Part shown: positions 17,332 to 27,473 of the stretch, piece by piece
Numbering within the stretch: the stretch's first letter is position 1
Layout of the letters: each line of letters opens with the position of its first letter
From: Paenibacillus foliorum
GTDB taxonomy: Bacteria; Bacillota; Bacilli; Paenibacillales; NBRC-103111
Assembly (NCBI RefSeq): GCF_013141765.1
Contig: NZ_WHOD01000106.1
Coordinates: forward strand, 1-64,000
Direction of reading: 5' to 3'
Length of the DNA: 64,000 nt
Notes under the pieces: generated by a model
What the model saw: only the letters and a program-made list of their open reading frames with translations
Databases searched by the model: none
What the model was told of the DNA's origin: nothing
Made by a program: the position numbers and the translations under genes

Positions 17332-18945
17332 TCAAGCTTTTTTTTGACCTCTATATTCAACAGGTGTAACGCCTACTGACGTCTTAAATATTTTGATAAA
17401 ATAGCTCTGATTATCATAACCAAGCATCTCGCAAATTTTCCCTACAGGATGGCTTGTCTGATCAAGCAGCTCCTTGGCACGGATCATCTTCATTCGGGTT
17501 ACATATTCAATAAAGGTTTCCCCCGTTTCCTTCTTAAACAAGCGGCTGAAATAGCTGCTGTTCAAAAACAGATGGTCAGCCACCTCCTCCAAACTGATCT
17601 TTCTATCCAGATGCAAAGAAACATAATGACAAGCTTGAACCACTTCAGTCCGTTTGCTCTGCTCCCAAATCTCACCAGACAATGTAATAACCGACTGAAA
17701 ATGCTCGATTAACCAGTGCTCTAATTCCACTAAGGAATCGATATCGAGAATTTCTTTATGTAAGCTTTCTACAGCGTAAGTGGTACGAAAATATTGCAGA
17801 GACTGCAGCTTCAGCTTGAGATCAAGCAGCAGCTTGAGTACCCAGTCCTTAACCTTTTCCGGTGGAAAAGAATGCTCCTTAAGAAACACCATCCAATGCC
17901 TAACAGTAGGAATAATCCTATCTGCTTTCTTCTCAATCATCATTTCGCGAAATTCCTTGCTTGCCTGGTCGTACCAAGAGAACAAGTCGATATCGCCTTC
18001 AATAAATGGTCGCTGCTTCGTAATGGAACCCTCATCAACATAAAAACGTTGAATTGTACTGGATAACAACCCATTCAACGCGAGCTTGATTTCGTCCGGA
18101 TGGTAACAGATATCGCCGATAATAAATGACATCGAAATTTTCAAATATTTGCGCATAGCATCCTGAATTGCCTTTATTTGAATGGTTGCAGTATCAAACG
18201 GATTGATCTTAAGGGTGGCATGGTAGGGATATAAGAAGAACGACTCTTTGATTCCATAAGCAAAATGAACCTCCGGAGTATCATACCGAGCGCAAACCTC
18301 GCTAATCACATTATCCATGGCAAAACGCAAAATATCGTCGCTCATAAAACGCTGCTTGGCCAATCGATATTCATCAACAAACCCTAGAATCGGCAAGCAG
18401 GCTTTCCCCTCCATATCGAGATTGAAGGCTTTAGCTTCTATTAACCAATCCTGCGGATCTATGATAGGCTGCTGCATCATTCTGCGGATAAACTTCTCTT
18501 TGAGCATTTCTTTATTACGATCGACCATGTGTTGAAGCTGATGCTGATGTGCCTGAACCTGCTCTTCCTGATCCAAGCTTACTTTAAACTGCAAAAGCAG
18601 CTTCTCCAAATCAGCGGGGTCAAGCGTGTCCTTGAGCACATATTCCTGCACATTAAGCTTCATTGCCTGCTGTGCATAATGAAACTCGCTGTGGCAGGAT
18701 AGGATAGCAACCCGCAGGTTAGGCTTCTGCTCCTTAAGCAATCCAATCAGTTCGATGCCATTCATCAGGGGCATGCCGATGTCTGTAATCAGAATGTCCG
18801 GCATTTTAATATTGGCATGCTCCAGTGCAACGGCTCCATTCTCATAGCAGCCTTGAAGCTGTAGACCATATGCCTCCCAGTTAATCGTCTCCGATAATAG
18901 CTGCAACACGGGATAATCATCATCAACAAGCATCACATTATACAT
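17332..18945 (-). CDS. Response regulator with AraC-type DNA-binding domain (YesN type)
   Basis: A 537-residue regulator. The receiver domain (about 1-125) has the acidic pair DDD near residue 8 and the phospho-acceptor Asp in DILITDIGMPLMNG (about 56). A long middle domain follows. The C-terminal AraC helix-turn-helix pair (about 435-535) includes EEVADHLFLNSSYFSRLFKK and VGKICEMLGYDNQSYFIKIF. Its start overlaps the kinase gene by 8 bp, so the two are translationally coupled. It should activate the neighbouring transporter and lyase genes. Confidence 0.9.
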   Translation of the reverse strand: MYNVMLVDDDYPVLQLLSETINWEAYGLQLQGCYENGAVALEHANIKMPDILITDIGMPLMNGIELIGLLKEQKPNLRVAILSCHSEFHYAQQAMKLNVQEYVLKDTLDPADLEKLLLQFKVSLDQEEQVQAHQHQLQHMVDRNKEMLKEKFIRRMMQQPIIDPQDWLIEAKAFNLDMEGKACLPILGFVDEYRLAKQRFMSDDILRFAMDNVISEVCARYDTPEVHFAYGIKESFFLYPYHATLKINPFDTATIQIKAIQDAMRKYLKISMSFIIGDICYHPDEIKLALNGLLSSTIQRFYVDEGSITKQRPFIEGDIDLFSWYDQASKEFREMMIEKKADRIIPTVRHWMVFLKEHSFPPEKVKDWVLKLLLDLKLKLQSLQYFRTTYAVESLHKEILDIDSLVELEHWLIEHFQSVITLSGEIWEQSKRTEVVQACHYVSLHLDRKISLEEVADHLFLNSSYFSRLFKKETGETFIEYVTRMKMIRAKELLDQTSHPVGKICEMLGYDNQSYFIKIFKTSVGVTPVEYRGQKKA

Positions 18946-20740
18946 AAGTAGTTGTCACCTCCAAATGGGGAATATACATGGTGATACGCGTGCCTTCCCC
19001 CTCTGAGCTGTCAATTCTCATGGTAAATTTATCCCCATAGGTTAGGCGCATCCTTTCATGAACATTTAACAATCCTATACTTGAAAATCCCTTAGGAGAT
19101 TCTACATCTCCTTGTCCCTGTTCTTCTCCTGACACGAGATTCTTACGGAGCCTGTGCAAAATTTCCTCAGGCATCCCTTTACCATTATCCTCGACAGTTA
19201 AAATCAAGGTCTTTTCTTCCATCCAAGCCTTCAGCATTATAGTACCGGCTGACTGCGTCAAACCGTGAATTAACGCATTTTCAATCAAGGGCTGCAGAAA
19301 AAAACGAGGAACCTTTATTAAGAGAGCATCGGCTGAAATGTCGGTTTTCAAGGATATTGGATCCTTTTGCCGCATATTCATCAATACGACGTAATCCATC
19401 ACAATCTCAACCTCTTCGTGCAAGCTGATAGTTTCTTTCTCTTGATTAATTGTCATCCTCAGCAGCTTGGAGAGTGAGCCTATCATTTCCGCGCTTTCCC
19501 GATCCCCTCGTAACAGAACCTTCATACGAATGGAATTGAGCACATTGAACAAAAAATGCGGGTTAATCTGAGCTTGTAGCATAGCAAGCTCTGCTGTGCG
19601 TTTACGCGCCTGCGTTAAGGAAACCTCTGCAATCATCTCTTTGATCCTGTCGAGCATTTGATCGAACAAATAGCCCAGTCTACCGATTTCGTCCTCGCCG
19701 CGAATATTCGATCGCTTCTCAAGATCGCCCTTCTGAACCGTAAGGGCCACTTTGCCTAATCTGACGAGCGGCTTCGTAAATGTGCCTAATAAATACAACA
19801 GCAGCAGCAGAAATAAAATAAATGAAATAATCTGGAACACAAACACTTTGTTGAAGATAGCTTCAACTTTAGATATGGCCATTTTATAAGGAGTAATAGA
19901 GACCAGCTTCCAGCCTGTGAATGATAAAGAGCGTTGGGTCATCAGATATTCCTCATTGTTAACCTCAACAATATCTGAGCTTATCTGTTGGCTGTCTTGA
20001 TTAACGTATGGAAATGGGAAGGTTTGGCCGATTTTCTCCCCGTTGTTGTGAGATAAGATTATGTTGTTCGCATCCATGATCATAAATTCCTGATTATTGG
20101 GCAGATTCTCGAAATTATGGTTCAGCTGATTTTCCATAACCGTTACAATAACATAACCATATATAGTGGACCCCTCGCCACGAAGCGTGCGTACAACCGA
20201 TAACTGGTAAGGATTTCTTACCTTCTCGGATTCAAACACAGTAGGAGTGGTTCCAACCCAATAGGATTCAAAACCATACAGGTTTTTCAATTGGGAAAAC
20301 CACGGCTCCTTCGCCAGATCAAGAGGATTATATTCATATATCGAATAACTGGAATAATAGGTGCCATTGGCTAGAAGGATCGTAACATAGCATTCTTCCC
20401 CGCCTATTTTAATATTTTCAATTTGCTTCATTATTTTGTTCTTATCATAAAATTCGTCATATTCCGCTGCCGGTCCCGTATAACGATGTCCTGATACATT
20501 GGACTTGAAGATAGAATTCAACTCTGAATCCATCTGAATGGAGTTTGCGATATTAAGCATATATTTCAAAGAATTCGTTACATAGTTATTCACAAGCAGC
20601 ATAGATTCTTGAGAGTTCGTAATCGCCTGCTCTTTCACTGCGTCTTGTGTCAAATAGTTATACGTCGCAAGAGTAATGCAAGCTGGAAGCAGAATACAGA
20701 TAATCGAAGCCATCATCAGCTTAAATCGGAATGATCTCAT
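18938..20740 (-). CDS. Membrane sensor histidine kinase (YesM type)
   Basis: A 600-residue sensor: one membrane helix near residue 10-28, an extracytoplasmic dCache-like sensing region (about 30-290), a second helix (about 297-318), HAMP (about 320-372), His_kinase domain with the phospho-acceptor in INPHFLFNVLNSIRMKV, and a HATPase domain (QPLIENALIHGL, VEDNGKGMPEEIL). This layout is standard for kinases that sense a sugar or its loaded binding protein outside the cell. It is separated from the upstream binding-protein gene by a terminator, so it may also be made at a lower level. Confidence 0.9.
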   Translation of the reverse strand: MRSFRFKLMMASIICILLPACITLATYNYLTQDAVKEQAITNSQESMLLVNNYVTNSLKYMLNIANSIQMDSELNSIFKSNVSGHRYTGPAAEYDEFYDKNKIMKQIENIKIGGEECYVTILLANGTYYSSYSIYEYNPLDLAKEPWFSQLKNLYGFESYWVGTTPTVFESEKVRNPYQLSVVRTLRGEGSTIYGYVIVTVMENQLNHNFENLPNNQEFMIMDANNIILSHNNGEKIGQTFPFPYVNQDSQQISSDIVEVNNEEYLMTQRSLSFTGWKLVSITPYKMAISKVEAIFNKVFVFQIISFILFLLLLLYLLGTFTKPLVRLGKVALTVQKGDLEKRSNIRGEDEIGRLGYLFDQMLDRIKEMIAEVSLTQARKRTAELAMLQAQINPHFLFNVLNSIRMKVLLRGDRESAEMIGSLSKLLRMTINQEKETISLHEEVEIVMDYVVLMNMRQKDPISLKTDISADALLIKVPRFFLQPLIENALIHGLTQSAGTIMLKAWMEEKTLILTVEDNGKGMPEEILHRLRKNLVSGEEQGQGDVESPKGFSSIGLLNVHERMRLTYGDKFTMRIDSSEGEGTRITMYIPHLEVTTTYV

Positions 20741-20827
20741 CGATAACCATCGACGTAACGAAAAATGCAGTTGAACCGCCTCCTTGAATCTATTATGGGA
20801 ATCTTACACCTTATATCCATTAAACGT

Positions 20828-20861
20828 AAAAAGAGAGGGGCGGCTTTTACCGTCCCCTCAT
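20828..20861 (-). terminator. Hairpin between the binding-protein and kinase genes
   Basis: On the minus strand GAGGGGACGG-taaaag-CCGCCCCTC is followed by TCTTTTTACG. It is likely a partial terminator that keeps the binding-protein transcript abundant relative to the downstream two-component genes. Confidence 0.65.
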
Positions 20862-20888
20862 GTTGCTTTATATCTTTAGTATATCAGA

Positions 20889-22265
20889 TTACTTTTTGTT
20901 AGAGTCAATAATACCCTTAACACGGTCTTGTGAAGCTTTTACAGCTGCATCAATATCCTGTTTACCTAAGATCATTTTCTCGAATTCCTCATTCACTGCT
21001 TTGTAAACCTCAGCCTGGTAAGAAACTGGTGGTACAATGGCAGATGCCTTAGAATTAGCTAGAACAGTATTCAGAGAAGCCTTGTCAACCTTCTCAGGAT
21101 TTTTTGTGCCGCTTAGAATCGCATCTGTAATTTTACTAAGATCTTCAGCCTTAACCTTATTCCATGATGGAACGTTCTTCCCTTGAATCAAGGCTCCCTC
21201 AGTAGTCAACCAGCGAATAAATTTGTACGACTCTTCTTTGTTTTTGGAGTTTGCAGCTACTGACATATAGTCTGTAGTTACTTGAGTATAGCCGCTTGGA
21301 TCAGCAGCATTGTTCTTAGGGTAAGGAGCAATCGCTACATTGAAGTTCAAAGGAACCTGTTCTGTACCGCCAAGCTCTGTATTCATCCAGCTGCCTGTCA
21401 AGATCATAGCAGCTTTTTGATTAAAGAATTGGGTACGGTAGTTAAGCTTTTGGGAAAGCATATCCGCGTATGGAGTAGCTGATTTATCTTCTTTCTCCAT
21501 TTTCATACGAAGCTCCAATGATTTCTTGAACAGCGGGGAATCCAAATTGGAGGTACCATCCGCTTTGATAAATTCAGGGTTTTCCTTTTGATTTTCCATT
21601 GCCAGCTTTGCATAATCCAACCAACCGCCATTTTGTGGACCATGGAAGTACGTACCGTATACTTTAGTATTGCCTTCGCCTTTAGTCAGCTTCTTAGCAT
21701 AGTCCATGAACTCATCCCATGTCCAATCCTTAGGAACGGCTAGTCCGGCAGCATCCAATGCTGTTTTGTTCAAGATGACGTACCAAGGGTTAAACTTACC
21801 TGGCAAGGCATAATATTTACCATTCAGCATGGTATCAACCTTGTAATCTTCACTTACTTTATAGCCATCTTTGGCGATGTATTCATCAATCGGTGCTACC
21901 ATTCCTAGTGATACACGCTGTGCATAGGCTGCAGGATCACTGAACATTAGAACGTCCATCGCTTCGCCAGATGCCGCGGCCAGATCAAGCTTTTTCAAAG
22001 CTTCCTGAGTATCGCCCTTTTCACTCAGACCGATAACATTAACTTTAATGTTCGGGTTCTTCTCTTGGTAAGCAGCTACTGTTTTCTGCCAGTTGTAATT
22101 ACCTTCGGTACCAAAAGTATAGAAGCGAAGCTCGGTTGTTTTACCAGTTGCTGCACCTTCAGTTTCTTTCTTCTGATCAGTACCCGCACCTGCACCACAA
22201 CCTGCCAATAGACCCATTACTACCAAACCACTTACTACACTTGTGCCTAGTTTCTTTTTGTTCAT
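20889..22265 (-). CDS. Sugar ABC transporter substrate-binding lipoprotein
   Basis: A 458-residue bacterial extracellular solute-binding protein, family 1. The signal peptide MNKKKLGTSVVSGLVVMGLL ends in the lipobox LLAGC. The mature part is a typical two-lobe binding protein (ELRFYTFGTEGNYNW, DVLMFSDPAAYAQR, KDWTWDEFMDYAKKL, VAIAPYPK, NKEESYKFIRWLTTEGA). The ATG at 22265 has GGAGG about 11 nt upstream; the in-frame codons before it are not needed. It precedes the kinase gene and follows the two permeases. Ligand is probably a uronic-acid-containing oligosaccharide, inferred from the lyase and GH88 genes downstream. Confidence 0.9.
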   Translation of the reverse strand: MNKKKLGTSVVSGLVVMGLLAGCGAGAGTDQKKETEGAATGKTTELRFYTFGTEGNYNWQKTVAAYQEKNPNIKVNVIGLSEKGDTQEALKKLDLAAASGEAMDVLMFSDPAAYAQRVSLGMVAPIDEYIAKDGYKVSEDYKVDTMLNGKYYALPGKFNPWYVILNKTALDAAGLAVPKDWTWDEFMDYAKKLTKGEGNTKVYGTYFHGPQNGGWLDYAKLAMENQKENPEFIKADGTSNLDSPLFKKSLELRMKMEKEDKSATPYADMLSQKLNYRTQFFNQKAAMILTGSWMNTELGGTEQVPLNFNVAIAPYPKNNAADPSGYTQVTTDYMSVAANSKNKEESYKFIRWLTTEGALIQGKNVPSWNKVKAEDLSKITDAILSGTKNPEKVDKASLNTVLANSKASAIVPPVSYQAEVYKAVNEEFEKMILGKQDIDAAVKASQDRVKGIIDSNKK

Positions 22266-22396
22266 GTTGTTGAAACCCTCCTTGTTTTGGGTCAAACTTT
22301 TGTTTTGTATAACGCTTACAACGAAATTGTATCAATTCGAGCACGTGAATCCATGCTCGTAAATTGACTTTTTTACAATTTTTTTGACTTTTCCTC

Positions 22397-23230
22397 TTAT
22401 CCTTTGACCCCGCCTGATGCAATACCCTCGATAACACTCTTCTGACCAATGATAAATATGATTAACAAAGGAAGTATGGAGGATACAGCTGCTGCCATAA
22501 TTAAAGAGTAAAATTCACCGCTTAACGAAGTAAACTTTTGCATCGCGAGCGGAATTGTGAACAGCTTATCCGTTCTTAAGAAGATCAATGGATTCTGATA
22601 ATCATTCCATGTCCAGATAAAGCGAAGAATCGCATAGGTGGCAATGGATGGACGGACAAGTGGCAGCGCAATGGACCAAAAGATGCGAAAGTGACCAGCG
22701 CCATCAATTTTGGCGGACTCAATAAATTCATTATGAAGCCCCATAAAAAACTGCCGTAGCATAAATGTACCTAGGACACTAAAGCTGCCAAGAAGAATAA
22801 GTCCTAAATGACTGTCAAACAGCCCGATATAACGGTATAAAATAAACTGAGGAACCAAAGTAGCTTGTCCAGGCACCATGAAAGTGGTTAGAACAATTAA
22901 AAACAACCATTTGCTTGCCTTAAATTGAACTTTGGAGAAGCCGTAGGCAGCCATACTGGAAACAATAACAGAAATGGCAGTTGTGATTATAGCGATTTTA
23001 ATCGAGTTCCAATAATATAGATAAAATGGAAATTTACCTAACCATACTTCCGTATAGTTTTTCACTGCATTCCATTGCTGTGGAATCCAATCGATTGGAA
23101 AATTGAACACATCCGATTCCATCTTGAAGGATGCAGACAGCATCCAAAAGAATGGCAAAAGAAACAATATGCTGACCACAAACATAATAATGGTCACTAT
23201 TACCTTTCTGAGGCTAAGAGGCTCCCTCAT
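22397..23230 (-). CDS. Carbohydrate ABC transporter permease (MalG/LacG type)
   Basis: A 277-residue inner-membrane permease with six predicted helices and the binding-protein-dependent transport motif in ESAKIDGAGHFRIFWSIALP (EAA loop, about 187-206). It pairs with the MalF-type permease encoded just upstream. No ATPase gene lies in this locus, so a shared MsmX-like ATPase is expected, as is usual in Bacillales sugar importers. A GGGGGA site precedes the ATG. Confidence 0.9.
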   Translation of the reverse strand: MREPLSLRKVIVTIIMFVVSILFLLPFFWMLSASFKMESDVFNFPIDWIPQQWNAVKNYTEVWLGKFPFYLYYWNSIKIAIITTAISVIVSSMAAYGFSKVQFKASKWLFLIVLTTFMVPGQATLVPQFILYRYIGLFDSHLGLILLGSFSVLGTFMLRQFFMGLHNEFIESAKIDGAGHFRIFWSIALPLVRPSIATYAILRFIWTWNDYQNPLIFLRTDKLFTIPLAMQKFTSLSGEFYSLIMAAAVSSILPLLIIFIIGQKSVIEGIASGGVKG

Positions 23231-23266
23231 GTTAGTTCCCCCATTTCCATAAATCTTCGTCGAATT

Positions 23267-24205
23267 TTAATAATTAACCCATTTTTTCTGACCAATCCAT
23301 TGAAGCACGGTAATTACTAATACGCATAAGAACAGCACTGCGGCCATAGCAGAGGCGTATCCTAATTTCAAGTTAGTGAAGGCTGCATCATACATATACC
23401 ATACGAGCAAGCTGGTTGACTGCACGGGTCCACCCTGTGTCAGAACGGCTATCAAGTCAAACACCTTAAAGGTAGAAATAAAGCCGGTAATCATCAAGAA
23501 GAACGTAGTTGGGGAGAGCATCGGTAAAGTAACACTTTTAAATTTCACCCAGCCATTTGCACCGTCTATATCAGCTGCTTCATATAGATCCTTCGGTATC
23601 GACTGTAAAGCTGCGATATACACAATCAAATTAAAACCAATTGAAATCCACACATAGATCATCATTACAGAAAGGAGCGCATAGTCCGGATCGGCAATCC
23701 ACTTAGGCGGATCGGAGATTCCAATTGACATAAGAAACTGATTGACAGGCCCCATAGAAGGATGGAATAGTACTTGCCATACGATAGCTACAGCCACAAC
23801 GCTTGAGATATAAGGCATGAAATAAGCTACCTTAAAAAAGCTTTTGAAATACACCTGCTTGTCAATCAGGATCGCCAGCACCAATGAAATGATCAGATAG
23901 GCTGGAACGGTCAGCAGGAAAACGGCATTGTTGCGAAATGATTTCAAAAATGTCGGATCATGAAATAGCTTCTTGAAGTTATCCAGTCCTGCCCATTCAA
24001 ATCCACCGAATCCCATAATGAAATTCCAATTGGAAAAACTTAGAATGAATGTGGCAATGATCGGAATTAGTACAAGAACTGTAACTCCAATCAACATAGG
24101 GCTCACGAATAAGAATCCGGCTAAAGTTTCCTTACGCTGCAAAACGCTTTTGCGTTTTTTGGTTATCCGATTTTCCGCAGGATTAGCGGTTGGATTGGAA
24201 TTCAT
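23267..24205 (-). CDS. Carbohydrate ABC transporter permease (MalF/LacF type)
   Basis: A 312-residue permease with a basic cytoplasmic N-terminus and six predicted helices. The EAA loop is DLYEAADIDGANGWVKFKSV (about 211-230). It is the first gene of the seven-gene locus that runs down to 14169. GAGGTG precedes the ATG. No catabolite-response element stood out in the 290 bp upstream, though a degenerate one cannot be excluded by eye. Confidence 0.9.
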   Translation of the reverse strand: MNSNPTANPAENRITKKRKSVLQRKETLAGFLFVSPMLIGVTVLVLIPIIATFILSFSNWNFIMGFGGFEWAGLDNFKKLFHDPTFLKSFRNNAVFLLTVPAYLIISLVLAILIDKQVYFKSFFKVAYFMPYISSVVAVAIVWQVLFHPSMGPVNQFLMSIGISDPPKWIADPDYALLSVMMIYVWISIGFNLIVYIAALQSIPKDLYEAADIDGANGWVKFKSVTLPMLSPTTFFLMITGFISTFKVFDLIAVLTQGGPVQSTSLLVWYMYDAAFTNLKLGYASAMAAVLFLCVLVITVLQWIGQKKWVNY

Positions 24206-24448
24206 GCGTGATCACCTCGACTTCGTTAATGTTGTTTATATTATAATTAATATTGATGTCCTTTTTTTAACGCTATTTTGATCACATTGACAATTATTTT
24301 GACTTTTCTTATCAATATCATGAAAGTTGAACACCTTTATCATTCCACACTTGGCAATAAAAATATTACCTCACATTAATAATCACTCTAATCAATAACG
24401 GTTTGAATATTATTCGTAAGTCGAAAAATGGTTATTTCAGCACACAAC

Positions 24449-24486
24449 AAATAAACGACCACCCTGATGGATGGCCGTTTGTTTAT
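24449..24486 (-). terminator. Terminator of the aldo/keto reductase gene at 24.5 kb
   Basis: ACAAATAAACG...CGTTTGTTTAT encloses a CCA/TGG-containing stem with a short loop; A and T runs flank it, so it could act in both directions. Confidence 0.65.
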
Positions 24487-24497
24487 ATGTTTACTTG

Positions 24498-25376
24498 TTA
24501 AGCTATAGAGGTCGGTGCTCCGAACGGTGAGCTGTATCCACTGATACCACTAAGAATCCGCCTAGCCTCCTCATCACTCATCGAACCATATCTTTGAGCT
24601 GCGTCAACAATTTTAGGGAAGAGATGAACATCACCAGCGGTTGCAAAACCCGCCACACCTGGGAATGATAATACGAACTGGACGCAGGCGTCGATGATTT
24701 GTTGATTATCGAACGGCTCATACCAGGTTGCATAACCACGTTCCTGCTCTTGTGCCCAAGGGCCTTTGGCAATGGCTTTGATAACTCGCACGGCCACATC
24801 CTGTTTTCCCGTCTCCTCAATTAATTTGTCGAACGCCTCACGGTAGTCAGGAAGAGAATACAAGTAATAGTTCAAAGGCAGCAGCACGGTATCAAACGAA
24901 TAACGACGCAAAGCCTCTAAATGTGTAGCTGGAGCTAGATGCCCATGCCCTGTAATCCCAATAGCCTTCACGATGCCTTCTTCCTTAGCTTCGAGTGCAG
25001 CTTCCAAAGCTCCGCCCTTCTCCGTACATTTATCCAATTCGTCTAGAGTACCAACTGAATGAAGCTGTAGCAAATCGATATTATCGACCTTTAGCAGCTC
25101 TAAAGAGCGATGAATTTGGGCCTTGGCTTTTTCCTTCGTACGTTCGCCTGTTTTGGTTGCAAGAAAAATATCATTTCTGACCTTTGACATCCACGGTCCC
25201 ATTCTCAGCTCTGCATCACCGTAGCTTGCCGCTGTATCGAAATGATTGACACCTTGCTGTAAAGCATACGAGATTGAAGCATCTGCTTCCTCCTGAGTCA
25301 CCTTGCCAAGGCTGGCTGCGCCAAACATAACAACCGATCTGGGATTGCCTAGACGTCCTATTCTTCGTTGTTCCAT
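24498..25376 (-). CDS. Aldo/keto reductase
   Basis: A 292-residue NADP-dependent oxidoreductase fold protein. Conserved segments are NHFDTAASYGDAELRMG (about 44-60, with catalytic Asp and Tyr), FLATKTGERTKEKAK (catalytic Lys) and DLLQLHSVG (catalytic His). The C-terminal part is closer to predicted iron-sulfur-cluster-free YtbE/ferredoxin-type AKRs than to Kv-beta types. GGAGGAGG precedes the ATG at 25376. It is 93 bp downstream of the ribosomal-protection gene on the same strand. Substrate unknown. Confidence 0.82.
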   Translation of the reverse strand: MEQRRIGRLGNPRSVVMFGAASLGKVTQEEADASISYALQQGVNHFDTAASYGDAELRMGPWMSKVRNDIFLATKTGERTKEKAKAQIHRSLELLKVDNIDLLQLHSVGTLDELDKCTEKGGALEAALEAKEEGIVKAIGITGHGHLAPATHLEALRRYSFDTVLLPLNYYLYSLPDYREAFDKLIEETGKQDVAVRVIKAIAKGPWAQEQERGYATWYEPFDNQQIIDACVQFVLSFPGVAGFATAGDVHLFPKIVDAAQRYGSMSDEEARRILSGISGYSSPFGAPTSIA

Positions 25377-25469
25377 CTTACTTCCCTCCTCCAATTTTCT
25401 ATGAACTCACTTCTTAAGTGAGTGTTCAAAAAGTCAACTTTTCAACCTCTTAAAGTATATTATCAAAGT

Positions 25470-27473
25470 CTATCTGGTAGATCCTAATGCGCTTCGCATA
25501 CTAAGAATGTATTTAGATGTATCAAGTGGATTCACGCCTCTGCGAGTCCTAGCTATTTCCACTCCTGGAGGACATTCTCGGTAGCTGTCAAATCGAGCCG
25601 TAAAGGTACCCCGTCCACCGGTTAATGTGCTTAATTTCACTGGGAACTGCAGCGAGCTTGCAACAGGTACTAGCCCTTCCACTGTAAAGCGTTCGCCTGC
25701 TATAACTGGATAATCGAATACAGCGCGCATGAGGTTTAACTCATTTAAAATTTTGCCGCTAACTTCCTCAGGCGCTGTAATTCTGAAATGCAGATAAGGT
25801 TCCAGAAGTGTTGTCTTTGTTTGTGCCAGTCCATCCATGATCCCCATTGGTGTGGCCAGTACAAAATCCAATGGATGTGTATGCCAAACATGATGCTGCC
25901 CTTCTACCAAGGTCACTCGCAGATCAGTAACCTCCCAACCTAGCAAGCCCTGCATCAATGCTTCGGGCACCCGTCTTGCTACCTCATTCTGGTAGCTATA
26001 CAGCAGGTCTTCCGGTTTCACTTGGGAAGCATATTGAAGTCCGCTGCCTCGCGGCGCTGGTTCAATATGAAACCGCAGTATCGCCCAGCACGGTTTGGGC
26101 ATTGTATAAGCCACATACCCCAAACCAGCGCTTGATGGAGTCTCTTTGTAGATAACACTTGGCGACCCGAATTCAGCACTGAGTCCGAAGCGGCTATGCA
26201 ACAGATGTGTTAGAACTTCTAGCTGAATTGGACCCATAATCTTAATGTGCAGCTCCCGCTCCTGTTGATGCCATTGTAAATCCAGCAACGGGTCCTCGTC
26301 AGCAAGCTCCTGCAACGCAGCTACAAGCTGAGGGTATTCGGCATCGCTCACCGGGTGCACCTGTACTGTCAGCAGCGGAACCGTCAGGCTGTGCACAGGG
26401 GGCACGGATGCAGCGCTCCCGATAATATCTCCAATTCTCACGCGGCTAAGCCCACAGACAGCTGCGATATCACCTGCGTTCAGCACGCCGACATCTTCAT
26501 AGTGGCCTGCATGAATTACTCGAATTTGCGTTACCTTCTCATCCAGCTCTTGCGTTGTATTGTGAACCATATCGCGATTCTGAATACGTCCTGCATATAA
26601 TCGGACTAACGCCACTTTCCCCATTACCTTGTCACGTTCCAGCTTAAAAACAACACCAGATAAAGGATCATCCTCCTTGCCGGTTGGAGAAGGTAAGAAG
26701 GATAACACAGCATCCATCAATTCCTTTATGCCAATGCCTTTACTCGCCGCGGCAAACAAAACAGGAAAAACCCTTGCTTGTCTAGCCATTACACATAGAC
26801 GCTCATACAACTCTTGTCGGGGAACCTCTTCCCCTTCTATATAATGCTTCATTAGCTGTTCATCATGTTCAGCCATTCTCTCCAAAACGGAATCATAATC
26901 CACTTGCTCCACGGATGGATTAATCTGACTTTTGCCATTTCCAGTACGTGGAAGATCCCACAAGCTATTAACCTTATTAAAATTTTCTTCCTCACCTGAA
27001 TAACTCTGAACAGGAATAGCGTCAGGAGTTAACACCGAATGGATTTCATTCAGAACGCGCTGCGCCGAAGCGCCCGTCCGATCCATTTTGTTAATTACAA
27101 TTAGGGTAGGAATCTGAAGTGTCTGCAAAGCATTCCATAATGTTTCCGTATGAGCTTGAACCCCTTCTACGGCTGACACTATTAAGATAGCACCGTCCAG
27201 AACACGCAGCGCCCGCTCCACCTCTGAGGAAAAATCCACATGACCCGGAGTATCTATTAAATTAACTTTGATGCCCTTCCACTCGAATACGGTCGTTGCG
27301 GCCCGTACCGAAATGCCCCGCTCCCGCTCCACATCAAGCCAATCCGTCTGTGCTGTTCCCATATCAACTCTACCCAGACTGCGGATTCGTCCGCTTTCGT
27401 ATAACATATGCTCAGTTGTTGTCGTCTTACCAGCGTCGACATGAGCAACGATGCCTATATTCCTTAGCTTCAT
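25470..27473 (-). CDS. Tet(M)-like ribosomal protection GTPase
   Basis: A 667-residue translational GTPase of the tetracycline ribosomal-protection family, a relative of EF-G that removes tetracycline from the ribosome. The G motifs are AHVDAGKTT (G1, 10-18), RGISVRAATT (G2), DTPGH (G3, about 75-79) and NKMD (G4, about 129-132). EF-G-like domains II-V follow, with the family's C-terminal segment FTARFDSYRECPPG. Length is close to Tet(M)/Tet(W) (about 640). ATG overlaps the TGA of the upstream aldo/keto reductase by 4 bp, so it is translated in coupling with a metabolic gene. It looks like an intrinsic, not mobile, member; whether it confers resistance is uncertain. Confidence 0.85.
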   Translation of the reverse strand: MKLRNIGIVAHVDAGKTTTTEHMLYESGRIRSLGRVDMGTAQTDWLDVERERGISVRAATTVFEWKGIKVNLIDTPGHVDFSSEVERALRVLDGAILIVSAVEGVQAHTETLWNALQTLQIPTLIVINKMDRTGASAQRVLNEIHSVLTPDAIPVQSYSGEEENFNKVNSLWDLPRTGNGKSQINPSVEQVDYDSVLERMAEHDEQLMKHYIEGEEVPRQELYERLCVMARQARVFPVLFAAASKGIGIKELMDAVLSFLPSPTGKEDDPLSGVVFKLERDKVMGKVALVRLYAGRIQNRDMVHNTTQELDEKVTQIRVIHAGHYEDVGVLNAGDIAAVCGLSRVRIGDIIGSAASVPPVHSLTVPLLTVQVHPVSDAEYPQLVAALQELADEDPLLDLQWHQQERELHIKIMGPIQLEVLTHLLHSRFGLSAEFGSPSVIYKETPSSAGLGYVAYTMPKPCWAILRFHIEPAPRGSGLQYASQVKPEDLLYSYQNEVARRVPEALMQGLLGWEVTDLRVTLVEGQHHVWHTHPLDFVLATPMGIMDGLAQTKTTLLEPYLHFRITAPEEVSGKILNELNLMRAVFDYPVIAGERFTVEGLVPVASSLQFPVKLSTLTGGRGTFTARFDSYRECPPGVEIARTRRGVNPLDTSKYILSMRSALGSTR

